A stretch of 64,000 nt of DNA from contig CALYPG010000008.1 of the NCBI GenBank assembly GCA_945271295.1, forward strand, positions 1 through 64,000, given 5' to 3'. Shown here in pieces: positions 48,104-57,792 of this stretch. How positions within the stretch are numbered: position 1 is the stretch's first letter; each line of letters starts with the position of its first letter. The notes under the pieces were generated by a model. That model had not been told where the DNA came from. It saw only the letters and a program-made list of their open reading frames with translations, and ran no database searches. This DNA is from an uncultured Gilliamella sp. Its GTDB lineage: Bacteria; Pseudomonadota; Gammaproteobacteria; Enterobacterales; Orbaceae. The position numbers and the translations under genes are program-made.

Positions 48104-50224
48104 TTATAAATGTTTGATGATAAAACAGCAGTGAATTTGCTTGTTACGTTTAAAATCAAGGGACAGGGTTTTGCTGGTGATATCTTGATATGACAACCCA
48201 AGATTGTGCATGCCCGCGTCATCCATTTTAAAACCACGTTTATTGTTGGAAAACACAATAACGCCATTCGGTCTTAATAACCGTTTCAAATCAGCCATTA
48301 ATTTTAAATGATCGCGCTGTACGTCAAAGGTGTCTTGCATCCGTTTGGAATTGGAAAATGTCGGCGGATCGATAAAGATTAAATCGAATTGTGCATCACT
48401 TTGAGCCAGATAGAGTAAGCAATCAGCTTGAATCAAACGGTGTTTGTTGCCAGTTAAACCATTTTGTTTTAAATTGCGATCGGCCCATTCTAAGTATGTT
48501 CGTGACATATCGACGGTCGTGGTTGATTTTGCTCCGCCAAGGCCAGCATAAACGGTCGCACTACCGGTATAGGCAAACAGATTTAAAAAGTCTTTTCCAG
48601 CACTCATTTGACCAATCATTTTACGCGCTAGACGATGATCTAAAAATAAGCCAGTATCAAGATAATCAGTCACATTAACCCAGAACTGCGTTTTACGCTG
48701 GTTAATGGTATATTCGTGGACTAAAAAGTAATCCTGTTGTTGTGCCAGTTTTTGATATTGTTGTTTACCTTTCTGCTTTTCGCGGGTTTTTAGAATTAAC
48801 TGATCGGCAGTGAGCGCTAGCACTGACATAGTGGCATTGATTATATCGAATAATCGTTGACGGGTTTTTTGGGGATCGATATTTTTAGGCGCAACATATT
48901 CTTGCACCACCACTTTATCTTTATAACGATCGATTGCTACATTGTATTCTGGTAGATCAGCATCATAAAGCCGATAACATTCTAACTGTTCTTGGTTAGC
49001 CCATTTTTCATATTTTTGCTTATTTTTGCGTAATCGGTTTGCAAAATCAGTCGCTGGTAGGCTTGGCGTTATTGTTTGCTGATTAGCATCGCGTTTGGCA
49101 ATCACATAATTTTTTTGCACACAATCTAAAGGTCCATTTTTGGCCTTAAATTGTCGCTCAGCACGCATTTGTAAACAATCTAACAATTGTGGCGCACCGC
49201 TAAATAGTGATAAGCGCCAACCGGCAAAGTTATATTTAATTTGTTGACCAAGTGCTGTATGCAGTGCAATAAGTGCCGGTTCACTTTCTAATCGTTCACC
49301 ATAAGGCGGATTACTGATAATCATTCCTGACGTTTCAATGGGTAATGGATTAGTTAATTGGGTCACATCTTGCAGCTTGAAAGTGATTAAATCACCCACG
49401 CCAGCTTGAGTAGCATTTTGTTTGGCGCGCTCAAGTACTTGTACATTATTATCATAACCGATAAATGGCGTATCAGATTTAACCACATTATGTTTGGCTG
49501 TAAACAGTAATTCATTCCAAAGGGAAGGGTTAAAGCCTTTCCACGCAAAAAATCCCCACTGCTTACGTTGTAATCCGGGTGGAATTTTGCAAGCAATCAT
49601 TGCCGCTTCAATCAGCAAGGTACCAGAACCACACATAGGATCAAGTAGCGGCTCTGTAACTTGCCAACCTGAACGCATAATAATTGCTGACGCCAGATTT
49701 TCTTTTAATGGCGCTAGTCCCGTTTGTTGACGATAACCTCGTTGGTGCAGACTATCACCACTTAAATCTAATGAAAGTGTTACATGATTTTTATTTAAAT
49801 AAGCATGAATACGGATATCAGGATCTTGTTTAGCCACATTTGGGCGTTGATTAACTGTGCGTGAAAAGTGATCGACAATGGCATCTTTAATTTTAAGTGC
49901 GCCATATTGGCTATTGCGAATAAAATCATTGACGCCAACAAAGTTAATCACAAAGGAATTATCGACCGCAAAAATATCCGACCATTTGACGTTAAAAGCA
50001 CACGAATAAAGATCTAAATCACTATAGATGTCAAATTCGACTATTGGCAATAAAATGCGAGATGCTAAACGCGACCATAATAGTGATTGATATAATGTGG
50101 TTTCGTCAGCATCAAAATAGACACCACCTTGAACAATTTTACCATTGACTGCACCTATTTCCTCTAACTCTTTTTTAAGTAACTCCTCAAGCCCTCGCGA
50201 GGTACTGGCAAATAACGTTTTCAT
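48104..50224 (-). CDS. rlmL: Bifunctional 23S rRNA methyltransferase RlmKL
   Basis: The 706-residue protein fuses two methyltransferases. The N-terminal half has a THUMP domain and the RlmL enzyme (m2G2445), with [19 protein letters not shown] and SNPPYGERL. The C-terminal half is RlmK (m7G2069), with [20 protein letters not shown] and [15 protein letters not shown]. Length and order equal E. coli RlmKL. A dispersed-element copy (50332-50373) lies 108 bases upstream, pointing at this start. Confidence 0.96.
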   Translation of the reverse strand: MKTLFASTSRGLEELLKKELEEIGAVNGKIVQGGVYFDADETTLYQSLLWSRLASRILLPIVEFDIYSDLDLYSCAFNVKWSDIFAVDNSFVINFVGVNDFIRNSQYGALKIKDAIVDHFSRTVNQRPNVAKQDPDIRIHAYLNKNHVTLSLDLSGDSLHQRGYRQQTGLAPLKENLASAIIMRSGWQVTEPLLDPMCGSGTLLIEAAMIACKIPPGLQRKQWGFFAWKGFNPSLWNELLFTAKHNVVKSDTPFIGYDNNVQVLERAKQNATQAGVGDLITFKLQDVTQLTNPLPIETSGMIISNPPYGERLESEPALIALHTALGQQIKYNFAGWRLSLFSGAPQLLDCLQMRAERQFKAKNGPLDCVQKNYVIAKRDANQQTITPSLPATDFANRLRKNKQKYEKWANQEQLECYRLYDADLPEYNVAIDRYKDKVVVQEYVAPKNIDPQKTRQRLFDIINATMSVLALTADQLILKTREKQKGKQQYQKLAQQQDYFLVHEYTINQRKTQFWVNVTDYLDTGLFLDHRLARKMIGQMSAGKDFLNLFAYTGSATVYAGLGGAKSTTTVDMSRTYLEWADRNLKQNGLTGNKHRLIQADCLLYLAQSDAQFDLIFIDPPTFSNSKRMQDTFDVQRDHLKLMADLKRLLRPNGVIVFSNNKRGFKMDDAGMHNLGLSYQDITSKTLSLDFKRNKQIHCCFIIKHL

Positions 50225-50331
50225 GAATAATCCACTTTACAATAAAATTGTCTGCATTATAGCGACTAAATCCAATAGTGGGAAATTAAGGCGAACTTTA
50301 TCAGTTATATTGCTTAAAGAATAATAGCAAG

Positions 50332-50373
50332 TTTGTAAAAATGTTTCAGGAGCACTATACGTTTGAGTATAAA
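50332..50373 (-). repeat. Dispersed intergenic element, copy C (upstream of rlmKL)
   Basis: On the minus strand it reads TTTATACTCAAACGTATAG and then GCTCCTGAAACATTTTTACA, close to copy B. It ends 108 bases before the rlmKL start, a distance almost identical to that of copy B from rspA. Confidence 0.7.
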
Positions 50374-50432
50374 TTTAAGCCAACATGCAATATCGAAGTG
50401 AGGATAATTTAGCGATATTAACCCATCCATAA

Positions 50433-50987
50433 TTATTCTGGAAAATAGTTAATTTTCTGCTTATTAACAATGCGCAAAGTAAGATCTGTAATGGCAATAA
50501 TCAGTGCTGAACGTATCATTTGTTGGTAACGATGTTGATATATGGATGATTTTAACGTATCTACAATCCCCACGTCTTTGGCATTGTCTGAACTTAAATC
50601 CCAATTAGGGGGCAATACCATATCATGTAGTAGGCTAATGGGCCCTAAGATTTCATCATCAAGATAAGTGTAATTTTTATCATCATGATCTAGTTCATCT
50701 AAAATCGCAATCAGTAGTTCTATATCTTCGTATTCTTCACGAGTAACAATACCAAGTGCATAAAGTAGCTTTAAACAAACAGAAGTGTCATTAAGTGGAC
50801 CATTTTTACCGATAAGAGAGGGGATAACAAATTTAATTGCATGTCGTTCTTTGCGAAAAACCTTAAGAATCAATTTATTAACACTTTCGTTAATAAGTTT
50901 AATAGCCTCAATCAGCAAGTTATGAATATCAGCTTGCTGATTGAGTTTTTCTAAAATAGTGTCTTCTTGTAATATCGATTCTGACAT
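50433..50987 (-). CDS. mtlR: Mannitol operon repressor MtlR
   Basis: A 184-residue MltR-family protein. The helical N-terminus with NLLIEAIKLINESVNKLILK, IGKNGPLNDTSVCLKLLYAL, and the acidic LLIAILDELDHDD followed by a C-terminal helix match MtlR, which represses mtl transcription through an unclear, non-HTH mechanism. It lies six bases after mtlD as the third operon gene, as in E. coli. Confidence 0.88.
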   Translation of the reverse strand: MSESILQEDTILEKLNQQADIHNLLIEAIKLINESVNKLILKVFRKERHAIKFVIPSLIGKNGPLNDTSVCLKLLYALGIVTREEYEDIELLIAILDELDHDDKNYTYLDDEILGPISLLHDMVLPPNWDLSSDNAKDVGIVDTLKSSIYQHRYQQMIRSALIIAITDLTLRIVNKQKINYFPE

Positions 50988-50993
50988 CGGTTA

Positions 50994-52157
50994 TTATACA
51001 AATTGGTGATTTTGCATGGCAGTATAAATTTGTTCAATCTGCTTAACAATAGGATAACTACTATCGATCCCCGAGATTTGACAAAAAGCCTGCGTAACAC
51101 CTTTATCTGTTATCAGTTTAGCTAATTCTACTGCTTGTTCATCATCACTATTGCGATAATTAAGCGCTGCGGCAATACCCGTTAATAAATGTGTATTATT
51201 AATATGATATTCGAAGGTACCTAATAAAGGTTTGACCAATCGGTCACCGGCACCTAATTTGCGAATTGGTTGACGGCCAACCCGTGCGGTATCATCATGT
51301 AAATGCGGGTTTTCAAAACGAGATAAGATTTTTTCGATATAAGCTTGGTGTTTAGCTGCATCAAATTTATAACGTTTTATCAATACTTGACCACTTTCTT
51401 CCATTGCCCCTCGAACAGTGGAACGAATTCGTTCATCTAATATGGCATCACGTATAGTACTGATATTGTGGTAAAAACCTAAATAAGCAGTGATCGCATG
51501 ACCAGTATTTAAAGTAAATAATTTGCGTTCAACAAAGGCCATTAGGTTATCAACTGGTTCCATACCTTTGATTTGAGGAATTTCACCAATAAATTGAGTT
51601 TTATCGACAATCCATTCTGAAAATGTTTCAACGGTTACTTCTAAAATATCACCTGTTTTTGAGGTGGCAGGCGGAACAATGCGATCAACGGCTGAATCAA
51701 CAAAACCGATATGAGTATTGACCCATTGATGTAACGATTCAGGTAAGGTTTTGAAGATCTCTTGTTTAAATTGGCTAGTACCTCTAACCATATTTTCGCA
51801 GGCAATAATATTAAGCGGTTTAGTATTGCCTTGCTGGTGACGAGCAATAATACCTTGAGCGACACTTGCCGCTATTCGAGCTAAAATTTGCGGACCAACA
51901 GCAGTAGTGACTAAATCAACTTTTGCAATATAGTCACTAACTCGACTGGATGTACTATTAATTGCATCTACATTTTTAACGATTTCGGTTGTTGATTGCT
52001 CCCCTACCACATTAACAGGGTACTCATGACGTTTGGCAATCTCGTCAATAATTTGTTGGTTTACGTCAGCAAAAGTCACATGTACATTTGCATCGGATAG
52101 TAATTTGCCAATAAAACCGCGCCCAATATTACCAGCGCCAAAGTGTAATGCTTGCAT
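50994..52157 (-). CDS. mtlD: Mannitol-1-phosphate 5-dehydrogenase
   Basis: A 387-residue polyol dehydrogenase oxidising mannitol 1-phosphate to fructose 6-phosphate with NAD+. The N-terminal Rossmann motif is [20 protein letters not shown]. The catalytic region shows [20 protein letters not shown], including the lysine and histidine. [11 protein letters not shown] and the C-terminal helices are present. It is separated from mtlA by 77 bases containing a strong hairpin. Confidence 0.96.
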   Translation of the reverse strand: MQALHFGAGNIGRGFIGKLLSDANVHVTFADVNQQIIDEIAKRHEYPVNVVGEQSTTEIVKNVDAINSTSSRVSDYIAKVDLVTTAVGPQILARIAASVAQGIIARHQQGNTKPLNIIACENMVRGTSQFKQEIFKTLPESLHQWVNTHIGFVDSAVDRIVPPATSKTGDILEVTVETFSEWIVDKTQFIGEIPQIKGMEPVDNLMAFVERKLFTLNTGHAITAYLGFYHNISTIRDAILDERIRSTVRGAMEESGQVLIKRYKFDAAKHQAYIEKILSRFENPHLHDDTARVGRQPIRKLGAGDRLVKPLLGTFEYHINNTHLLTGIAAALNYRNSDDEQAVELAKLITDKGVTQAFCQISGIDSSYPIVKQIEQIYTAMQNHQFV

Positions 52158-52196
52158 AATAATAACCCTTAAGATTTAATTTTAATATTTTGTAAC

Positions 52197-52224
52197 AAAT
52201 TTCCCGCATATTAGCGGGAAATTT
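52197..52224 (-). terminator. Intra-operon hairpin between mtlA and mtlD
   Basis: AAATTTCCCGC and GCGGGAAATTT form a perfect 11-base stem with a six-base loop, ten bases after the mtlA stop. The sequence after it on the minus strand (GTTACAAAATATT) is a weak U tract. It may act as a partial terminator or protect the 3' end of the mtlA messenger, giving more transporter than dehydrogenase. Confidence 0.7.
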
Positions 52225-52234
52225 TAGATTAATG

Positions 52235-54109
52235 TTAGCTCAGTATTGCTAATACTTCTTCGATATTTTTGGTATTGATAAGTTTGGTAATAATGTCTTG
52301 ATCATCAAGAGCATTAGTTAGTTTAGCGATGACATCAAGGTGTTCGTTATTACGAGCGGCGATACCAATAACGATTTTAGCTTTATCATCAGCATCTTCA
52401 CCAAATTGTACACCTGATGGATATTGGCAAAAGACTATACCTGTATTAATAACACTATCTTTGGCCTCAATTGTGCCATGCGGTACGGCAATTGATTCAC
52501 CTAAATAAGTTGAAGTTAATGCTTCGCGTTCAAGCATTGATTCAATATAGGTTGGTTTAACATAACCATTCTCAACTAATTTTTGCCCAGCAAAACGAAT
52601 TGCTTCTTCTTTATTTTGGGCAGTTAACCCTAAAAAGATGTTCTTTTCAGTCAATTTAAATAGAGGATTATTTTCTGAGTCATCATAATGTAAAATAAGA
52701 GTTAGCTTATTATCTCCATCACGAGAAGCAACTAATTCTGCCACTAATTGACTATATAACTGACTATCTAAGAAGTTATTTAATGAAATATGATGAGCAT
52801 TTGGCGCATATTGTTTAGCGCGTTCGGTCAAATCTTTATGAGTAATGATAATATCGGCATCAGAAGGGAGGTTATTAATTGCCATGTTAGTTACAATGAT
52901 ATCTAAATTAGCATCTTGCACTTTTTTGCGTAATACACCTGCACCCATTGCACTCGAACCCATACCAGCATCACAAGCGACAATAATTTTTTTCACTTTA
53001 GCAAGGTCAAAAGCACTATTGGCAACACCTTTTGCTTCACTTTTCATGGTTGATACATCAGATTTAGCATCTTCAAAGCTCTTATCATTGCTTTTAGAGA
53101 TTTTTAATAAAATACTCGAAACGATGAATGTAACCGCAGCTGCAGCAATGACAGATAAAACTACCCCGATTAAAGAACCTTTAGGCGTTACTGCCAGTAC
53201 AGCAATGATTGAACCAGGCGATGCAGGAGAACTTAGTCCCGCACCAAAAAGTGTAAGGGTGAATACGCCTGTCATACCACCTAAAATCATGGCAATAATC
53301 AAACGAGGATTCATTAATACATACGGGAAGTAGATTTCATGAATACCGCCAAAGAAGTGAATAATCGCCGCCCCACTTGCCGAACCCTTTGCGGCACCTT
53401 TGCCAAAGAGCATGTAAGCAAGTAACAAACCTAAACCTGGTCCTGGATTGGCTTCGATTAAGAAGAAAATAGATTGTGCATGTTCAGCGGCTTGTTGAAT
53501 ACCTAAAGGTGAAAATACACCATGGTTAATTGCATTATTCAAGAATAAAATTTTTGCAGGTTCAACAATGATGGATGTTAATGGTAATAGATTGTTTTTT
53601 ACCATGTAGTCAACGCCAATAGCTAAAATACTTGATGCGAAAACTACTGATGGACCAATTGCAAAAAAAGACAATAATGCAAGGCACATGCCGATAATAC
53701 CGGCTGAGAAGTTGTTAACCAACATTTCAAAGCCACTTTTTACTTTGCCATCTATTGCTTTATCAAATTTCTTGATAACCCAACCACCTAATGGACCAAC
53801 AATCATTGCGCCTAAGAACATAGGAATGGTTGAACCAACGACAACCCCCATTGTGGTTATTGCACCGACAACTGCTCCACGTTCACCATAAACAATTTTC
53901 CCGCCACTATAACCAATTAAAAGCGGTAATAAATAGGTGATCATTGGACTAACTAATGTAGCAATCGTTTCATTTGGGTACCAGCCTGTTGGAATAAAGA
54001 TAGCGGTAATAAACCCCCAAGCAATAAACGCGCCGATATTCGGCATCACCATATTACTCAGAAATCGTCCAAAGTTTTGGACTTTTAATTTGATATTTGA
54101 TGTTGTCAT
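52235..54109 (-). CDS. mtlA: Mannitol-specific PTS enzyme IICBA
   Basis: From the ATG at 54109 the protein has 624 residues; an alternative ATG three codons upstream touches the AAGGA ribosome site directly and is less likely. The EIIC membrane domain (about 1-335) contains GGIHEIYFPYVLMNP. EIIB follows with the phosphocysteine in IVACDAGMGSSAMGAG, and EIIA ends the protein with the phosphohistidine in SIAVPHGTIEAK. It imports and phosphorylates mannitol. Confidence 0.96.
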   Translation of the reverse strand: MTTSNIKLKVQNFGRFLSNMVMPNIGAFIAWGFITAIFIPTGWYPNETIATLVSPMITYLLPLLIGYSGGKIVYGERGAVVGAITTMGVVVGSTIPMFLGAMIVGPLGGWVIKKFDKAIDGKVKSGFEMLVNNFSAGIIGMCLALLSFFAIGPSVVFASSILAIGVDYMVKNNLLPLTSIIVEPAKILFLNNAINHGVFSPLGIQQAAEHAQSIFFLIEANPGPGLGLLLAYMLFGKGAAKGSASGAAIIHFFGGIHEIYFPYVLMNPRLIIAMILGGMTGVFTLTLFGAGLSSPASPGSIIAVLAVTPKGSLIGVVLSVIAAAAVTFIVSSILLKISKSNDKSFEDAKSDVSTMKSEAKGVANSAFDLAKVKKIIVACDAGMGSSAMGAGVLRKKVQDANLDIIVTNMAINNLPSDADIIITHKDLTERAKQYAPNAHHISLNNFLDSQLYSQLVAELVASRDGDNKLTLILHYDDSENNPLFKLTEKNIFLGLTAQNKEEAIRFAGQKLVENGYVKPTYIESMLEREALTSTYLGESIAVPHGTIEAKDSVINTGIVFCQYPSGVQFGEDADDKAKIVIGIAARNNEHLDVIAKLTNALDDQDIITKLINTKNIEEVLAILS

Positions 54110-54194
54110 GTTAACCATTCCTTATTGATTGATATAATCATAATGATGCTATTGTAGAAGGAACAGCTAACAAGAATCATTAAAAATAATTAAT

Positions 54195-54216
54195 AAATGT
54201 GATGTATATCACACTA
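54195..54216 (-). promoter_or_regulatory. CRP site 1 upstream of mtlA
   Basis: TGTGATGTATATCACA (54198-54213) is a perfect TGTGA-N6-TCACA dyad about 96 bases before the mtlA start. Mannitol operons are classically CRP-dependent. Confidence 0.88.
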
Positions 54217-54241
54217 CCTAAAGTATAGTATTTTTAATTTA

Positions 54242-54257
54242 TGTGATTTAGATCACA
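54242..54257 (-). promoter_or_regulatory. CRP site 2 upstream of mtlA
   Basis: TGTGATTTAGATCACA is a second perfect TGTGA-N6-TCACA dyad, 44 bases from the first, centre to centre (four helical turns), so two CRP dimers could bind on the same DNA face. Confidence 0.88.
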
Positions 54258-54679
54258 TTTCTAGCGGGTAAAAATCATATTATCGCTAAAATAGACTAAA
54301 ACGTATCCCTAATCTATAACTTTTTATTAAGTAAAAGTGATTTGTTTTTAAATTATTATTCTATATGACTTAATTTGGAGCTTATAAGATAATAATTTTT
54401 TATCAATGATGAGATATATTGGAGAATTTACACTTTAGGATTAGCTTTAATAATAAAAAAATAAAACCATCATGGTGATTTTGGTTTACATTGTATTTTA
54501 TATTATTAATCTTATCGCTTTATCTAGGTATACATTATATAAATTACAACTGCATGTTAGTTTTGGTTGCTATCTGGTGATTTTTTGATATCATATCGGC
54601 GCTTTATATTCAAGCAAATAGTTTTACGAAAGTTTAAAAAAGATTCGATGAAGGATCGTTATTTTACATAGAGGTAAAA
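54258..54679. other. Intergenic region at the left edge of the accessory island
   Basis: About 420 bases between the mtl promoter and the first island gene. It is AT-rich with no coding potential that I can support. The sequence GATATCATATCGGCGCTTTA near 54588 resembles TTATTATATTGACGCTTTT near 61504, ahead of the paralogous gene, consistent with a duplicated promoter region. Confidence 0.45.
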
Positions 54680-54997
54680 ATGAAAGCATTATCAATAGTA
54701 GCATTAGTTTTCTCGGGAGTATCTATTTTAGTTCCTGTATTTGGCGTGTTTATTGCAATGTTTTGTAGTGTTTTAGCATTAATTACATTTTGCAAGCATC
54801 CAACTTTATCTGGTGTTACATTTGGACTTAATATCATCAGTACAGCATTTCTTTCTCCAACATTAGTAATATCTGCTGCAAGTCAAGGAGATAGTGGAGC
54901 TGGTACTTATCTATTTTATGTTGGTTTCCACGTAGTATTAATGCTAATTGCATTTGTTATCTTTTTTGTTTCTAAGAAAAAACAAAAAGCTGCATAA
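54680..54997 (+). CDS. Small two/three-helix membrane protein (paralogue 1)
   Basis: A 105-residue hydrophobic protein: MKALSIVALVFSGVSILVPV, then FGVFIAMFCSVLALITFCKH, a middle NIISTAFLSPTLVISA and a C-terminal helix YVGFHVVLMLIAFVIFFVS with a basic tail KKKQKAA. A paralogue of similar length and most of the same residues lies at 61603. I recognise no defined function; the fold resembles small superinfection-immunity or DUF-type membrane proteins. GAGG precedes the ATG. Confidence 0.65.
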   Translation: MKALSIVALVFSGVSILVPVFGVFIAMFCSVLALITFCKHPTLSGVTFGLNIISTAFLSPTLVISAASQGDSGAGTYLFYVGFHVVLMLIAFVIFFVSKKKQKAA

Positions 54998-55099
54998 TGT
55001 TATTTGATTAAAGTCTATTGACATTTCAAATTATAAAAAAAGTTGGCATAAAAGTTTGTTATGATGTTTAGCTAAAAAATATAGCAATAACAAACAATT

Positions 55100-55372
55100 A
55101 TGCCAATAACTACATCACCCCCCCACTGAAAAAACTACCAATATTGATGTTAAAAACAAAACGAATTTATAATAATCCAGAGCATCATAACACTTTAAAA
55201 GATATTCTCTAGCGAATGTGAATTGATTGCCTGTGGCAACATATGCATAGCTTTTGGTAATTGGAGTGTTATTTATTGTTGATTTAATTGATGGCCTAAA
55301 AGCTATCATTAATAGCTTAGATGATAAATTAGAGGAATTCATTAAATGGAACATGTGCTAAGTGAAGAAGAA
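55100..55372 (+). pseudogene. Degenerate coding remnant, possibly toxin tail before an immunity gene
   Basis: No single frame spans this stretch, but protein-like pieces occur in different frames. An ATG at 55100 gives MPITTSPP up to a run of seven C; the piece YNNPEHHNTLKDIL resembles the NPGHH-type linker that precedes polymorphic-toxin domains. A final frame reads IVDLIDGLKAIINSLDDKLE and ends EFIKWNMC in a stop overlapping the next gene's start. I interpret it as an eroded toxin gene whose immunity partner survives. This is inference from fragments and could be wrong. Confidence 0.3.
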
Positions 55373-55690
55373 CTTTATGACGCCCTATCGGATCTTTTTG
55401 TTGATAATGAAATTGATTATAAATACATCGCTTCGGTTGCAAAATTATTTCCAATAAGTCATGTTGAATTTGTTTTATTTAATTATGTTGCACCTGTTTG
55501 TTTTTCTAATTTATTAACGCCTATTCCGCCTATTTGGCAAGGTTTTGCTACAGATTATTTGATAAATGAGATTAATAAAATTAAAAAAAATGAAAACACT
55601 TTTTTAGGTAAAATAAAAATGCATATGTTGTCTAAATATCTTCGATTCAAATTTAGTTATCAATGGAAAAGGTTAAAAGAACTATTATAA
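55346..55690 (+). CDS. Candidate immunity protein, 114 residues
   Basis: A small acidic N-terminal protein: MEHVLSEEELYDALSDLFVD, then NEIDYKYIASVAKLFPISHV and a proline-rich middle VCFSNLLTPIPPIWQGFATD. This resembles short immunity-type proteins found next to secreted toxins (I think of DUF7079-like proteins, unverified). Its start overlaps the end of the degenerate remnant upstream, which fits a toxin-immunity order. GAGGAA precedes the ATG and a terminator follows. Confidence 0.5.
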   Translation: MEHVLSEEELYDALSDLFVDNEIDYKYIASVAKLFPISHVEFVLFNYVAPVCFSNLLTPIPPIWQGFATDYLINEINKIKKNENTFLGKIKMHMLSKYLRFKFSYQWKRLKELL

Positions 55691-55693
55691 ATA

Positions 55694-55728
55694 AACATGC
55701 AATCTTCCCGTAGGAGTGCGTGTTTTTT
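55694..55728 (+). terminator. Terminator after the candidate immunity gene
   Basis: AACATGCA pairs with TGCGTGTT (one G-U pair) and is followed by TTTT. It begins four bases after the stop codon. Confidence 0.75.
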
Positions 55729-55770
55729 AATTTGAAACGGTCATTTTGATCTTTATCTAATTGATTTAAT

Positions 55771-55822
55771 GTGAGGACGTTGGTTTTGTTTATAATGTCA
55801 AAACCATACACTAAGTCCTCAC
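55771..55822. repeat. Long interrupted inverted repeat (GTGAGGAC / GTCCTCAC)
   Basis: GTGAGGAC (55771-55778) pairs with GTCCTCAC (55815-55822), and inside it GGTTTTG (55782-55788) pairs with CAAAACC (55799-55805). The result is a 52-base stem with a bulge. It lies downstream of the serine recombinase gene, where an attachment site, a terminator or the end of an insertion element could be expected. Confidence 0.6.
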
Positions 55823-55831
55823 ATTTTATAT

Positions 55832-55869
55832 AGCGAAATTTACTCCACTGTAACGGAATAAATTTCGCT
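55832..55869. repeat. Inverted repeat next to the recombinase gene
   Basis: AGCGAAATTTA (55832-55842) and TAAATTTCGCT (55859-55869) are perfect 11-base arms around CTCCACTGTAACGGAA. There is no U tract in either direction, so it is not a typical terminator. It lies 32 bases from the recombinase stop and may be a core attachment or recombinase-binding site. Confidence 0.6.
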
Positions 55870-55900
55870 GTATTTTCACACTTAACTCTATGTAAATTAA

Positions 55901-57538
55901 TTATTTTTTTAATGAATTCACCCTAATATTCTTTGTTTTATTACCTTTTTGTATTGTATAACCTAAAGACTTTTTACTAATGTCTTTATAAATTAGTTCA
56001 TCATCAACATATGGTAATCTAAAATGGATAATTAATTCATGCTCTCTAATATTATCACTAAATACTATAATTTTTTCGATAATTCCATTAAGAAAATTTT
56101 TCTTATCTTCAATCGAAAATGAAGGATTTTTAAGTTGTTCAATTCTATTTCCAAATTCTTTGACCCAATCAATCCATTTTTTTTGATTTTTATATTCAAT
56201 TAATTCATTTAGTAATTTTTCTTTTTTTTCTTCAAATTCTAATTTACGTGTTTCCATTTGAAATATTACACTATCTAAATCTTGTATTTTATCAAGTCCG
56301 ATCAATTTTGTTGTATTTAAATTAATTAGTGCGTTTCTGACTTTTGATATATCTGACTCTAATTTTTTTACTTCCTTGTTGATTTTTCTTATACGATTTT
56401 GTTGTTCTCTCAAAGACTCTTTATCCAAAAGATCCTTTTTTACATCTTCTTTAAAACCATACGATTTTGACACAACATTTAGTACCATATTCCAAACTAA
56501 ATCATCAGTTGTATCAAGTCTTAAGTTCCTTATGGATGTACATTTAATGTATTTTTCAGTATGTTTTGTTTTGTATTTGTTATCTTTTTTGTTGCAAGAG
56601 TAATATGAATTTTGCTTTTCTTTGTAGTGACCACCATATTTACCTCCACAATGTCCACATTCTAATAATCCACTTAATAGATAAAGGTGTTTTTGATTAC
56701 TTGTTTTTACTCTCTTGTTATTTGTTTGATTATAGGATCTGCTTTCTTTAACTTTTAAAACATCTCTAATTAATGATGGAGATAAAATTGGATCACATTC
56801 AATCCTTACTTGTTCTTGTATTTTTTTATCGAAGAAATAGTAATAACCCGAGTAGTGGGTATTTGTAAGCAATGCACTAATTGAACCATGAGACCAGACT
56901 GCTTTTCCTCGTCTTGTTAGTACTCCATTAGTTAATAGTTCTGTGCGGATTTCATCGATTGTTAATCCAGATTTGTATTTTTCAAAAATAAACTTAACCC
57001 ATTTTACTTCTGTTTCTTCAGGAACTAATTTATGATTTTCAAGTCTATATCCAAAGGGGGGAGCACCTCCATGCCAATAACCTTCTTGTACTCTTGAAAA
57101 TTTACCAGCACGTAGTCGTTCAGTGCGAAGTTGATTCTCATACTGTGAAAATTCGCTTAAGACGCCAATAAGTAAATTTGTTGTTGGATCTGATAAACTA
57201 TATTCGCCTCCGATAGTATATAAAATTACATTATTTTGAATAAGTGTTATACGAATTATATTCCATGTTTGTGAATTTCTCGATAGTCTATCTGTATTCC
57301 AAACATATAAGTGTTTAATTTCGTTTTTGCGTATATTATCTAGTAAGTTATTTAATACAGGTCGATTACTTAAGTTATCTGTTGAAGATGAACGACTCCC
57401 TTCATTCCAAATTTTATACTGCATACCTAAAATAGATGCTCTTTTTATTCCACTCTCTGTTTGGGTTTCTAGAGATGTACCATCATCCGCTTGAGATGTA
57501 GTAGATACTCTTGTATATATGTGTAATGTTTCTGCCAT
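55901..57538 (-). CDS. Large serine recombinase
   Basis: The 545-residue protein has a resolvase catalytic domain (residues 1-150) with the nucleophile Ser12 in YTRVSTTSQADDGTSLETQ and NTDRLSRNSQTW. A recombinase DNA-binding domain follows (GYWHGGAPPFGYRLENHKL; about 155-270), then a zinc ribbon CGHCGGKYGG with later cysteines (about 290-335) and a coiled-coil rich in Lys, Glu and Leu (about 375-460). Such enzymes integrate and excise phages and mobile elements. The gene stands alone in an AT-richer island, consistent with transfer. No ribosome site stands out. Confidence 0.92.
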   Translation of the reverse strand: MAETLHIYTRVSTTSQADDGTSLETQTESGIKRASILGMQYKIWNEGSRSSSTDNLSNRPVLNNLLDNIRKNEIKHLYVWNTDRLSRNSQTWNIIRITLIQNNVILYTIGGEYSLSDPTTNLLIGVLSEFSQYENQLRTERLRAGKFSRVQEGYWHGGAPPFGYRLENHKLVPEETEVKWVKFIFEKYKSGLTIDEIRTELLTNGVLTRRGKAVWSHGSISALLTNTHYSGYYYFFDKKIQEQVRIECDPILSPSLIRDVLKVKESRSYNQTNNKRVKTSNQKHLYLLSGLLECGHCGGKYGGHYKEKQNSYYSCNKKDNKYKTKHTEKYIKCTSIRNLRLDTTDDLVWNMVLNVVSKSYGFKEDVKKDLLDKESLREQQNRIRKINKEVKKLESDISKVRNALINLNTTKLIGLDKIQDLDSVIFQMETRKLEFEEKKEKLLNELIEYKNQKKWIDWVKEFGNRIEQLKNPSFSIEDKKNFLNGIIEKIIVFSDNIREHELIIHFRLPYVDDELIYKDISKKSLGYTIQKGNKTKNIRVNSLKK

Positions 57539-57763
57539 TTTTAAATAAGTATCCTACTATATTCTAATAATGAATTATTTTAACATTCATATTTTCTGGA
57601 ATAATGATTAAAACACCCGTCTATAATAAAGACTGTTAATTATTATTAATTTTACATTAAACTGTCAAAAAGTTTAATTTCTTCACCCAGTGATTTTATG
57701 ATAAATGAAGAGTTAAATCATAATTTTATTAAGATAAAACAGTTTGTTATGTTGTATTATCTC

Positions 57764-57792
57764 TTGACTTTTTCTTTAATTTATTGTATAAT
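57764..57792 (+). promoter_or_regulatory. Strong sigma-70 promoter ahead of the HUH gene
   Basis: TTGACT (57764-57769), a 17-base spacer, and TATAAT (57787-57792). It lies about 400 bases before the HUH protein start. The intervening sequence has no ORF, so the transcript would carry a long untranslated leader or a separate small RNA. Confidence 0.75.

Noticed and set aside
55115..55354. 79-codon minus-strand frame
   Set aside because: Opposes the remnant and the immunity-like gene, lacks a ribosome site, and its composition is unconvincing.
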